Below are positions 1 through 4,820 of a stretch of 5,102 bases of DNA, piece by piece (position 1 is the first letter of the stretch; each line of letters begins with the position of its first letter). The notes below the pieces were generated by a model. That model was not told the origin of the DNA, did not search any database, and saw only the letters and a program-made list of their open reading frames with translations. This DNA is from CAMFKD01 sp964436955 (GTDB lineage Bacteria > Chlamydiota > Chlamydiia > Chlamydiales > JAJFMA01). The stretch spans positions 1 through 5,102 of the forward strand of contig CAYTFC010000129.1 in NCBI GenBank assembly GCA_964436955.1, read 5' to 3'. A program made the translations under genes and the position numbers.

Positions 1-23
1 ATGTGACGAATTGAGTGATTCTG

Positions 24-97
24 AAAGGACCAAAAGGACAAGGGACGTAAAGGACGAAAGTGACATAAAAGACTTATTAAAAAGGACATAAAGGACA
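24..97. repeat. Degenerate AAGGAC tandem array (about 9-bp period)
   Basis: GAC trinucleotides, mostly preceded by AAG or AAAG, recur with GAC starting at 28, 37, 44, 53, 62, 71, 85 and 94; most steps are exactly 9 bp. The unit is roughly AAAGGACNN. The same AAGGGAC/AAGGAC wording returns at 4961-4981 and 5040-5057, and in inverted orientation at 279-299 and 5075-5092, so this is a dispersed repeat family, not simple local slippage. No function is known to me. One reading frame is open from the window edge to a stop at 89-91 but looks like a consequence of the repeat. Confidence 0.7.
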
Positions 98-278
98 CTT
101 TTGCATATTTTTCCAAGGCGGCAAAAAATGCAGGCACATAAAAATAATAGCATCGCTCGCATAGACAATAACTTTCTTTATTTTGATTGAGTTTCCCCAT
201 CTGGGTTCTTCCCATGGCTATATCTATTTGACCATTTCGCGAACAAAATGAAAAAAAAGCCAGCCTGACTTATGCAAT

Positions 279-299
279 TGTCTCCTTATGTCCCTTTTT
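279..299. repeat. Inverted partner of the AAGGAC array (left copy)
   Basis: The segment contains CTTATGTCCCTTT at 285-297, identical over 13 nt to 5080-5092 at the other end of the window. Its reverse complement, AAAGGGACATAAG, imperfectly matches AAAGGACATAAAGGACA near 82-97, so positions 80-299 are bounded by imperfect inverted arms like a small foldback element. The roughly 180 bp between the arms shows no gene. Confidence 0.55.
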
Positions 300-302
300 A
301 GG

Positions 303-329
303 TTAGCTTAAGCCACTTCCTTAAGCTGA
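303..329. repeat. Hairpin-forming inverted repeat
   Basis: AGCTTAAG (305-312) and CTTAAGCT (320-327) are perfect 8-bp arms around a 7-nt loop. One G-T and one more Watson-Crick pair extend the stem to ten. No T-run follows on either strand, so it is not a convincing intrinsic terminator. It lies about 145 bp before the first gene and could be an operator or the end of the neighbouring repeat element. The rest of 98-475 shows nothing I can identify. Confidence 0.4.
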
Positions 330-370
330 GGAATTACATTCAAGAAAAAGATGAGCAAGAGAGAGTTAAG

Positions 371-398
371 TTGGGTCATCAGCTTTTGCGTTTATAAG
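371..398 (+). promoter_or_regulatory. Weak sigma70-type promoter candidate
   Basis: TTGGGT (371-376) and TATAAG (393-398) are separated by 16 bp and lie about 80 bp upstream of the 476 start codon. The -10 box fits well and the -35 box is only half matched. GATAAT at 424-429 is an alternative -10 box without a good -35 partner. The choice is inference. Confidence 0.25.
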
Positions 399-462
399 AC
401 CTTCATCCTTGCTTTCATCATTCGATAATTTGTGTTAGCACTAAAGTAAAAGGAAACATTTT

Positions 463-470
463 AGGAGGTG
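463..470 (+). promoter_or_regulatory. Near-perfect Shine-Dalgarno
   Basis: AGGAGGTG stands 5 bp before the ATG at 476. It pairs with eight bases of the usual 16S rRNA 3' end, which makes this the strongest ribosome-binding site in the window and fixes the start of the acidic small protein. Confidence 0.7.
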
Positions 471-475
471 GTGCT

Positions 476-685
476 ATGACACGTAAGAAGAAGCAGGATC
501 CTGATGATCCAAAGCCTCTTAATTTCGATAATGACGAGAAGCACGGGCCGAGCGATCATTTGAAGGAACCGTTTATGACGCCTGAGGAAGAGCGGGGTGA
601 TAACGAGGACGACCAATACTACGAGGAAGAAGAGGCGATTAGTCCCGAAGAGACTCAGCTACGTAAGGAAGAAGACGATCTTTGA
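476..685 (+). CDS. Small highly acidic hypothetical protein
   Basis: I do not recognise this 69-residue protein. It opens with a basic cluster (TRKKKQ) and then becomes strongly acidic: about 25 Asp/Glu against about 10 Lys/Arg, with an EEEE run near residues 50-53. Proline is frequent in the first half. There is no signal peptide, no membrane segment and no cysteine, and the composition suggests a soluble, largely disordered polypeptide. The start is well supported by AGGAGGTG five bases upstream. Downstream, in the same frame and after two stops, the remnant of a carotenoid oxygenase begins about 15 bp away, so the gene may sit at a deletion junction. Its neighbours give no clue to function. 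The translation signal argues that it is a real expressed gene despite its small size. Confidence 0.6.
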   Translation: MTRKKKQDPDDPKPLNFDNDEKHGPSDHLKEPFMTPEEERGDNEDDQYYEEEEAISPEETQLRKEEDDL

Positions 686-700
686 TTTGTCGTGAGGTGA

Positions 701-1018
701 AATAAACGTATTAACGATTCTAGAGAAGGTAAGCCTTATCAATTTGCTTACAGTCGTTGTATTTATAAGGTCGATGTCAATGCTAAGACGAGGGTTAGCT
801 GGGCTGAGGCTGGTTCCTATCCTGGTGAACCGGTGTTTATAGCAATGCCACAGGCTATTTCAGAGGACGATGATGTGGTTCTTACCATTCTCATGCATCC
901 TAAAACCAATAGCTCATCTCTAGTGATTCTAGATGCGCATACCATGCAAGAGTGCGCGTGTATTATCCCGGCGGGGTTGCATTCCCGCTTTTTTACAACT
1001 GATGGTAGGAAAGTATGA
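701..1018 (+). pseudogene. C-terminal remnant of a carotenoid-cleavage oxygenase (RPE65 family)
   Basis: Open codons run from just after the TGA at 698-700 to the TGA at 1016-1018, about 105 residues. The reading resembles the end of carotenoid/lignostilbene dioxygenases: RIN followed by GKPYQFAYS, then YKVDV, the highly typical YPGEPVF, a SEDDDVVLTIL strand, LVILDA, and GLHSRFF where the family has GFHGRFF. That last His is one of the four iron ligands; the other three lie in the missing N-terminal part. Full family members have roughly 450-500 residues. No ATG occurs in frame before the family similarity starts, and GTG 833 lies inside a conserved block. I therefore call it a 5'-truncated gene rather than a short enzyme. 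Its stop overlaps the ATG of the next gene, which suggests it was once the first cistron of an operon. Confidence 0.75.
971..994 (+). terminator. Intrinsic-terminator-like hairpin inside the oxygenase remnant
   Basis: GCGGG (972 region) pairs with CCCGC (984-988) across a short loop, with one further G-T closing pair, and is followed at once by six T residues (989-994). This is the textbook shape of a Rho-independent terminator. It lies in codons for the conserved G-L-H-S-R-F-F end of the enzyme and about 20 bp before the next start codon. It may be a coding coincidence, or it may attenuate transcription into the downstream gene. Confidence 0.35.
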
Positions 1019-1356
1019 AGTTTTTAAAGATAGTTGTGTTGTCATTGCTTTTGCTGGTTAATGTCGTGCTTGCAGAGAATACCCGTCCAATAGTCTACCT
1101 TCAGCCAAACACGACGCAGCTGTTCACAGAACTTTATCAAGCCTATGGTCTATTCAACCCACCGGCTAGAACGGTTTTTGAGGATGCCCTGTATCTCGAT
1201 CAGTCAACTCCTGTGTCCATACTGCCAATGCAGCCTTCTAATCAGAATATTTTTGATCATGCGAGTGATGTTCTTACTGAATTTCACAATCGGATGGGCG
1301 ACCTTGAACTTTATGTGGATCCGAAGAAGGCGAAGCCTTTCTTCTATACAGCATGA
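1015..1356 (+). CDS. Exported hypothetical protein, 113 residues
   Basis: I do not recognise the mature part. Residues 1-20 are a clear Sec signal peptide: MKFLK, a long Leu/Val core, then a VLA cleavage site before ENT. The mature chain of about 93 residues has no cysteine and no membrane segment; it contains VYLQPNTTQ near its start and a Lys-rich PKKAKPFF near its end. The start is supported by TAGGA ending five bases upstream. The ATG overlaps the stop of the oxygenase remnant as ATGA, and the gene's own stop overlaps the next ATG the same way. The protein is therefore a middle cistron of a coupled string and the only one of the three still intact. A periplasmic or surface location is inferred. 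Confidence 0.65.
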   Translation: MKFLKIVVLSLLLLVNVVLAENTRPIVYLQPNTTQLFTELYQAYGLFNPPARTVFEDALYLDQSTPVSILPMQPSNQNIFDHASDVLTEFHNRMGDLELYVDPKKAKPFFYTA

Positions 1357-1706
1357 GGATCGAAGCATCTGATTGTGGTTCTTGTCTATGCCATCGCGTT
1401 AACTCAGGTATACGGGGAGGGGTCTTCTCAGACGCTGTATATCGTTAAACCATCCGATAGTATCATTGAAGTCGATGCATCCAGGGGTAATGTAGAGGTC
1501 ATTTTGCCTGCCTTCATTGATTATGAGATTAGCAATGTTATGATTGTGAAGAGATTGGATGCGTCTGATCGAATAGTTACGGTAAAATCGGAAAATTTTG
1601 CAGATACGTTAGAGACTAGTGAAAGTATAAGTATGCAGGGTCTCAGCCATTGTATTTCAATGGCGCTTGGAAAATAGTTCAATCTATGATGGTTGCTGGT
1701 GATTAA
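1353..1706 (+). pseudogene. Exported beta-rich protein with two compensating frameshifts
   Basis: ATG 1353 overlaps the upstream stop (ATGA). Dropping one base near 1359-1365 joins it to the frame that reads from 1363, giving MRIKHLIVVLVYAIALTQVY, a good signal peptide. The middle frame then gives a strand-rich chain: VDASRGNVEVILPA, then NVMIVKRLDASDRIVTVKS. That frame ends at 1677, but a one-base change near 1648 restores the frame of the ATG and gives LYFNGAWKIVQ before a TAA at 1704-1706. The pattern V-V-LP, then V.K..DASDRIVTV, then a final strand with NG.W, matches the beta domains I know from phage tail-fibre and surface proteins. Without corrections, GTG 1375 would give a 100-residue protein lacking the Trp strand. 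Sequencing error is possible at either site. Confidence 0.55.
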
Positions 1707-1723
1707 GCTAACTTTTAGACTTT

Positions 1724-1743
1724 GGTGCCTGAGGACAGGCACC
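1724..1743. repeat. Strong hairpin, 8-bp perfect stem
   Basis: GGTGCCTG (1724-1731) and CAGGCACC (1736-1743) enclose a 4-nt loop, AGGA. The stem is GC-rich and sits 18 bp after the end of the frameshifted gene, where a terminator would be expected, but no T-run follows. The shape also fits REP-like palindromes, which often carry GGTGCCTG wording. Terminator or repetitive element cannot be decided here. Confidence 0.45.
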
Positions 1744-1791
1744 GCCACCTATCACTACAGCGTCGCAAGGCGTGCAAATGAGGGACCTAGA

Positions 1792-1941
1792 ATGAAGTTC
1801 ACGATACGCATATGTACCTTTCTCTCACTGTTTTTGGCATCCACAATATCTTAAAACCGAATACAAGACCCGCAATACCTTGAAACCCGGATAGGTAGCC
1901 AACCGGGTTTGAAGAGGACAGCCGTATTAATAGATGAATAA
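1792..1941 (+). pseudogene. Signal peptide with an in-frame stop (remnant of an exported protein)
   Basis: ATG 1792 encodes a 20-residue peptide starting MKFTIRICTFLSLFLAS and ending at a TAA at 1852-1854. This has exactly the form of a signal peptide: basic start, hydrophobic core, small residues at the end. The same frame then stays open for 28 codons, containing QDPQYLETRIGSQPGLK, to a TAA at 1939-1941. That tail overlaps the last 15 bases of the converging outer-membrane protein gene. The simplest reading is a small exported protein cut by a nonsense mutation or deletion. Upstream, AGGGACC lies about 5 bp before the ATG as a fair ribosome-binding site. The alternative is a chance signal-like peptide. 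I do not recognise a family. Confidence 0.35.
1883..1910. terminator. Hairpin at the 3' end of the minus-strand operon
   Basis: AAACCCGG (1883-1890) and CCGGGTTT (1903-1910) are perfect 8-bp arms around a 12-nt loop, beginning 17 bp past the stop codon of the outer-membrane protein gene. Read on the minus strand the stem ends with TTT and then CAAGG, so the T-tract is short. It is a plausible but weak terminator for the collagen/barrel unit. Confidence 0.4.
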
Positions 1942-2895
1942 AGCTGAGAAATTCAAGCCGTCAAAACTTAGATCACCGTAGCAGCCGATTCGGTTGAAAT
2001 TGAAATAGCGGTGATGTTCGAGACCTAATTGGAAGATTACCTGCTGGTTCTGACAAAAACAATAGAGCCAACGAATCCCGAAGCCAAAATCCGCAGCGGT
2101 TTGGCTAGTGTCTAGATGTTTTTCTACAGTCGAAAAGCTATTAGAAGTTGCCGATTGGGAGGAACTATCAAAAATGATCTTAAACTTACCGTAGAGCAAA
2201 GACGCGGAAGCGTTTCCATAAAAACTAAATCCACAACCCACATCCCAGTCCCCTGTAACACCAATCACAGGTCCCAATCCAAAGAAATTTTCTTTATTGT
2301 TTACTGCAACTAGTTCTGTTCCAAACTCGCTTAGATTGAGTCTCTGGTTGATTCTAGCAACGCGTAAACCCCCAAATGTCCTGAAGTCAAAACAGGAACT
2401 TAAGCCCGTCTTATATCCCGTTGTCACATCAACAACGTCAAAATCAACGTTCCAGCGAAAACTATTATTTCCATAGGCATGAGATTGGAAGTGTGTCCAA
2501 TAGGTTTCAAGGCCCCAGCCACTAGAGGCGATGTCATACCCAGCGCCAACACGAAAGCCAGGATTCCATTTAAAACTTGGAGTTCGGCTGGTTCCAGCGA
2601 ACGTGGAGGTAACCACGCCGCCTGCCACGCTGGTGGAATCTAAAGAGGGAACACAGTTGTCTAGGCCTCCTTCAAAAGGCCTCCAAAACAATAAATCCGC
2701 ACTGATAAACCCGCAGTTGCAGCAACAACATTCAGAATTAGTGGGTTCACGAGGGGTCCAACACTCGAAGTTTCCATACGATATCAAGCAGTCATTGTCA
2801 TACGATATCAAGTAGTCATAGGCTTGGACGTGCCCTATTGAGGTGATCAACAAGAGAGTGATCGCTAGATGGGCTTTTCGGGCATAATGTAACAT
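1927..2895 (-). CDS. Cysteine-rich outer-membrane beta-barrel, Lpg1974/MOMP-like
   Basis: This 322-residue protein most likely forms a pore in the outer membrane. Residues 1-25 are a signal peptide ending VQA. A short cysteine-rich head follows (Cys36, 45, 56-59 and 61, with CCCCNC at 56-61). Next comes FISADLLFWRP near residues 63-73, the opening-strand wording typical of Lpg1974-family porins, and then alternating hydrophobic strands with Gly/aromatic residues (GFRVGAGYD, GWGLETYWTHF, FGGLRVARI, FGLGPVIGV). The chain ends NFSALFIY, with the aromatic last residue used by barrel-assembly signals. About 300 residues is usual for the family. AGGA lies 7 bp before the ATG. It follows the collagen-like gene by 22 bp, so co-transcription is likely. 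The cysteine cluster could form disulfides, as in chlamydial outer-membrane proteins. The family call is from memory of its motifs. Confidence 0.8.
   Translation of the reverse strand: MLHYARKAHLAITLLLITSIGHVQAYDYLISYDNDCLISYGNFECWTPREPTNSECCCCNCGFISADLLFWRPFEGGLDNCVPSLDSTSVAGGVVTSTFAGTSRTPSFKWNPGFRVGAGYDIASSGWGLETYWTHFQSHAYGNNSFRWNVDFDVVDVTTGYKTGLSSCFDFRTFGGLRVARINQRLNLSEFGTELVAVNNKENFFGLGPVIGVTGDWDVGCGFSFYGNASASLLYGKFKIIFDSSSQSATSNSFSTVEKHLDTSQTAADFGFGIRWLYCFCQNQQVIFQLGLEHHRYFNFNRIGCYGDLSFDGLNFSALFIY
2775..2822. repeat. 24-bp tandem duplication inside the barrel gene
   Basis: CATACGATATCAAG begins at 2775 and again at 2799, followed each time by a near-identical AGTCAT segment. The two 24-bp units encode two eight-residue copies, DYLISYDN and DCLISYGN, directly after the signal peptide. 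The second copy carries Cys36, so the duplication accompanied the gain or loss of a cysteine. Confidence 0.7.
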
Positions 2896-2917
2896 GCAAC
2901 TTTCCTACAATCCAGGA

Positions 2918-3787
2918 TTATTGAATTCGCGTAATAGTGAGATGCGCAGATACGGGTTCTGTGCCTCCGGCCCGCGGAGTGATTCCCAAAGCTGTGGTTT
3001 CCGAAGCAGGATTACGGACTGTGAGTATCGAATTAATGACTGTGGTTTGCACAAGAGCTATTCCAACTATCTGTGACGTACCTGTTGCACGTCCCACCAC
3101 TGTGTAGGATAGTTCTATAGCTCCTGCGCCGGAATCGAGAGTCAAAACAAGTTGGCCAGCCTCAGTAACGCTCACTTGAAAGAGGACCTGGTACACACCA
3201 ATTTCAGCAAGATTGAATGTATCGGTGCCCGTTCGGGCGATGAGGCCTGTTCCACTTGAAGGGCCATCTTCTGGAAAATCAACATCACCACCAGCCGCAA
3301 CTGTGGTAGCATTATGCGGAGGCATTAGGGCATAGAAATCCGCAAAGTCTAATAGGCCTCCAGCAGCTCCAGTTGCACCGGTAGCGCCAGTTGCACCCGT
3401 AGCACCCGTAGCACCCGTGGGCCCTGTAGGTCCGGTGGGCCCGGCAGGTCCCGTATCACCTGTAAGCCCCGTAGGTCCTGTTGCCCCAGCGGGGCCTGGG
3501 GGGCCCACAACGCCGATCCCACCCTCCGTTATGAGTATCTGCAGTTGAGCAATCAGTTGGGTTTCTAGCGACGGCAGTAAGAGCAGTTCGTTATTGAGGA
3601 TGATTTGGAGCATCTGCAGTAATTCAGCTGCAGAAGGCTGTAAGCGACAACCATCTTGACCGCAAGCTTTAACCATGGAAACTGTTTCGCTATTGACGAC
3701 CTTTGAATTATCTCCAGCAGCGAATAAGGGGTTTATGAGCGTCACTGCTAAGACCAATATATAAACAAACATCGATTTACCCTTCAT
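2918..3787 (-). CDS. Exported collagen-like protein with BclA-like C-terminal domain
   Basis: The 289-residue chain has a signal peptide to about residue 24 (hydrophobic core FVYILVLAVTLINPLFA), a head with Cys42 and Cys47 (CGQDGC), and a Leu-rich helical segment at about 53-87. Sixteen uninterrupted Gly-X-Y triplets follow at 95-142, mostly GPT or GAT. A Gly/Val/Thr-rich domain (about 145-289) resembles the C-terminal domains of clostridial collagen-like spore-surface proteins: DFADFYALMPP, then YQVLFQVSVTEAGQLVLTL, TVVGRATGTSQIVG and VSAHLTI. Collagen triplets with a globular end normally form trimeric stalks, so a surface fibre or adhesin is inferred. Two starts compete: ATG 3787 gives the Lys-bearing signal peptide but a poor ribosome site, while ATG 3772 has AAGGG seven bases upstream. 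The Thr-rich repeat differs from eukaryotic collagen. It is probably transcribed with the downstream barrel gene. Confidence 0.85.
   Translation of the reverse strand: MKGKSMFVYILVLAVTLINPLFAAGDNSKVVNSETVSMVKACGQDGCRLQPSAAELLQMLQIILNNELLLLPSLETQLIAQLQILITEGGIGVVGPPGPAGATGPTGLTGDTGPAGPTGPTGPTGATGATGATGATGATGAAGGLLDFADFYALMPPHNATTVAAGGDVDFPEDGPSSGTGLIARTGTDTFNLAEIGVYQVLFQVSVTEAGQLVLTLDSGAGAIELSYTVVGRATGTSQIVGIALVQTTVINSILTVRNPASETTALGITPRAGGTEPVSAHLTITRIQ
3362..3505 (-). repeat. Gly-X-Y coding repeat (16 units of 9 bp)
   Basis: This stretch encodes the triplets GPP, GPA, GAT, GPT, GLT, GDT, GPA, GPT three times, GAT five times and GAA. The DNA period is 9 bp; GCACCCGTA on the plus strand is repeated almost perfectly near 3394-3420. 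The most uniform units are towards the C-terminal end, which suggests recent expansion there by slippage. Repeat number may vary between strains. Confidence 0.85.
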
Positions 3788-3797
3788 GCTTTTGTGA

Positions 3798-3835
3798 TAG
3801 GATCTCTAGGATATTAGTGTCTTAGCTATGTCTTA
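3798..3835 (-). promoter_or_regulatory. Paired direct repeats before the collagen-like gene
   Basis: TGTCTTA occurs at 3818-3824 and 3829-3835, 11 bp apart (one helical turn). TAGGAT occurs at 3798-3803 and 3807-3812, 9 bp apart. All lie within 50 bp upstream of the collagen-like start, where a regulator would bind. No convincing -35/-10 pair is visible for this gene. A regulatory role is inference from position and spacing only. Confidence 0.25.
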
Positions 3836-3871
3836 ACGCGTTTTATCAAATCAAAACCCTTAGGTGTAGAG

Positions 3872-3932
3872 TTGACCATAGACAGTATTCATGAATATGT
3901 AAATTAAAATAAAAAAAGGAGGCGCTATGTAA
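3872..3932 (+). promoter_or_regulatory. Promoter-like boxes, strong Shine-Dalgarno and an ATG-TAA start-stop
   Basis: TTGACC (3872-3877) is followed 18 bp later by TATGTA (3896-3901), then A-rich DNA, AGGAGG (3917-3922 region), four spacer bases and ATG (3927-3929), followed immediately by TAA. No other start codon uses this ribosome site. The arrangement AGGAGG-GCGCT-ATG resembles AGGAGGTG-GTGCT-ATG at 463-478. It is either the relic of a deleted gene start or a genuine minimal start-stop element. The remainder of 3788-4056 is AT-rich and holds no gene that I can see. Confidence 0.35.
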
Positions 3933-4056
3933 TATTTAGTCTAACAAATAAAACTAAGAAAAATGAATGTGTTTTGGTAAAAATGATAACAATATAATTT
4001 TTAGATCTATTGCAGATGGCTATTTGAACATTAATTACGATTAAAACAGTGAATTT

Positions 4057-4686
4057 TTAGTTCGTAGAAAATTTATTCCAATAATCTTGCTGGGAAAGCT
4101 TAATAACCTCGCGCGCCTCATGAGCGCCATAGGTGTGAGTGATCTCTACACAGCTTTTAATGGAGTCGGGTGGATCCTTGTAGGTCAGAAAATAGTGCCT
4201 TAACCGCTCGGCAATATTTTTAGGAAGTTCGCTAATATCTTTGAATTTTTCATAGATAAAGTCTCCAACTAAAACAGCGATAATCTTATCATCTGCCTCC
4301 TCGCCATCAATCAGTCGAAATCCTCCTATTGGGCACGCTCTCAGCATGATATCTCCACGCGGAATGACAGACTCGGTCAAGACACAAATGTCTAATGGAT
4401 CGTTATCGCCGGCGATATTGTTACGGCCCGTCTTTTCCATGCAGTAATTGGCAACTAAGGCGCCGCAATATGTTTGAGGAAGGAGCCCATAAAGACTCGG
4501 ACAAAGACTCGAAAATTTCTGAGGTCTATCCACTTTGAGAATGCCTGTAGCTTTATCGAGCTCATATTTAATCGTATCGGTAGGAACGATTTCTATGTAG
4601 CAATTGACAATCTCCGGGGCTTTTTCTCCTAAAGTGACCCCATGCCAAGGGTGTAAACGATGAAAATTTCGCTGTTGAGAATTCAT
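4057..4686 (-). CDS. ppa: Soluble inorganic pyrophosphatase (EC 3.6.1.1)
   Basis: This cytoplasmic enzyme hydrolyses pyrophosphate to two phosphates with Mg2+, pulling biosynthetic reactions that release PPi. The 209-residue length fits chlamydial Ppa. The signature DNDPLDI is at residues 94-100, giving metal-binding Asp94, Asp96 and Asp99. GILKVDRP (48-55) supplies the active-site Lys and Arg. LYGLLPQTYCG (65-75) carries the conserved tyrosines. DGEEADDK (126-133) gives further Asp ligands and Lys133, and FLTYK (165-169) ends the active-site set. The opening HPWHG (12-16) and several phrases match chlamydial enzymes as I remember them. No catalytic residue appears missing. The ATG at 4686 has only a weak purine stretch upstream; a better ribosome site serves an in-frame ATG 12 codons earlier that is cut off by two stops. 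The gene stands alone, with its own promoter candidate. Confidence 0.93.
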   Translation of the reverse strand: MNSQQRNFHRLHPWHGVTLGEKAPEIVNCYIEIVPTDTIKYELDKATGILKVDRPQKFSSLCPSLYGLLPQTYCGALVANYCMEKTGRNNIAGDNDPLDICVLTESVIPRGDIMLRACPIGGFRLIDGEEADDKIIAVLVGDFIYEKFKDISELPKNIAERLRHYFLTYKDPPDSIKSCVEITHTYGAHEAREVIKLSQQDYWNKFSTN

Positions 4687-4704
4687 CTAAGTCTCTTTTT
4701 CTGA

Positions 4705-4722
4705 TTAGTTTCCTAATGCCAT
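4705..4722 (-). other. Five-codon leader ORF (MALGN) before ppa
   Basis: On the minus strand AAGGAG lies about 8 bp before an ATG that reads Met-Ala-Leu-Gly-Asn and then TAA, in frame with ppa but separated from it by that TAA and a TAG. The ribosome site is clearly better than the one at the ppa start. It may be a leader peptide or the relic of a longer N-terminus. If the promoter called at 4721-4750 is used, its -10 box overlaps this ATG and the leader would not be transcribed, so the two readings exclude each other. Confidence 0.25.
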
Positions 4723-4750
4723 TATTACTCTCCTTTTTTGAGGTTGTCAA
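4721..4750 (-). promoter_or_regulatory. Promoter candidate for ppa
   Basis: On the minus strand a full-consensus TTGACA (4750-4745) is followed after 18 bp by AATAAT (4726-4721), a five-of-six match to the -10 box. The expected transcription start would fall about 25-30 bp before the ppa ATG. This is the best promoter match I see in the window. Confidence 0.5.
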
Positions 4751-4820
4751 TGCTCAAAGCTTAGTAACCAGGTGACTGACCATTAAATCAATTTCTTGAA
4801 CTTTCTGAAGTTTTATTGAA

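Noticed and set aside
2..91. Open frame from the window edge ending at TAA 89-91
   Set aside because: It consists mostly of the AAGGAC repeat (RT, KD and RD residues); it could be the tail of an upstream gene, but nothing supports that within the window.
351..428. 25-codon hydrophobic peptide starting MSKRELSWVISF
   Set aside because: It looks like a small membrane peptide, but the ribosome site is poor and the candidate promoter at 371-398 lies inside it; too weak to annotate.
833..1018. Independent 61-residue gene starting at GTG 833
   Set aside because: Family similarity to carotenoid oxygenases continues upstream of this GTG without a break, so it is an internal codon.
302..1712. GTTAGCTTAA at 302-311 and its inverse TTAAGCTAAC at 1703-1712 as possible element ends
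   Set aside because: Ten-base inverted matches are expected several times by chance in 5 kb, and flanking bases do not extend the match.
2116..2815. Plus-strand open frames within the barrel gene
   Set aside because: They are antisense shadows of a well-supported outer-membrane protein.
4568..4750. 60-residue minus-strand frame starting at TTG 4750
   Set aside because: It overlaps the ppa start in another frame; TTG falls inside the TTGACA promoter box and no family is visible.
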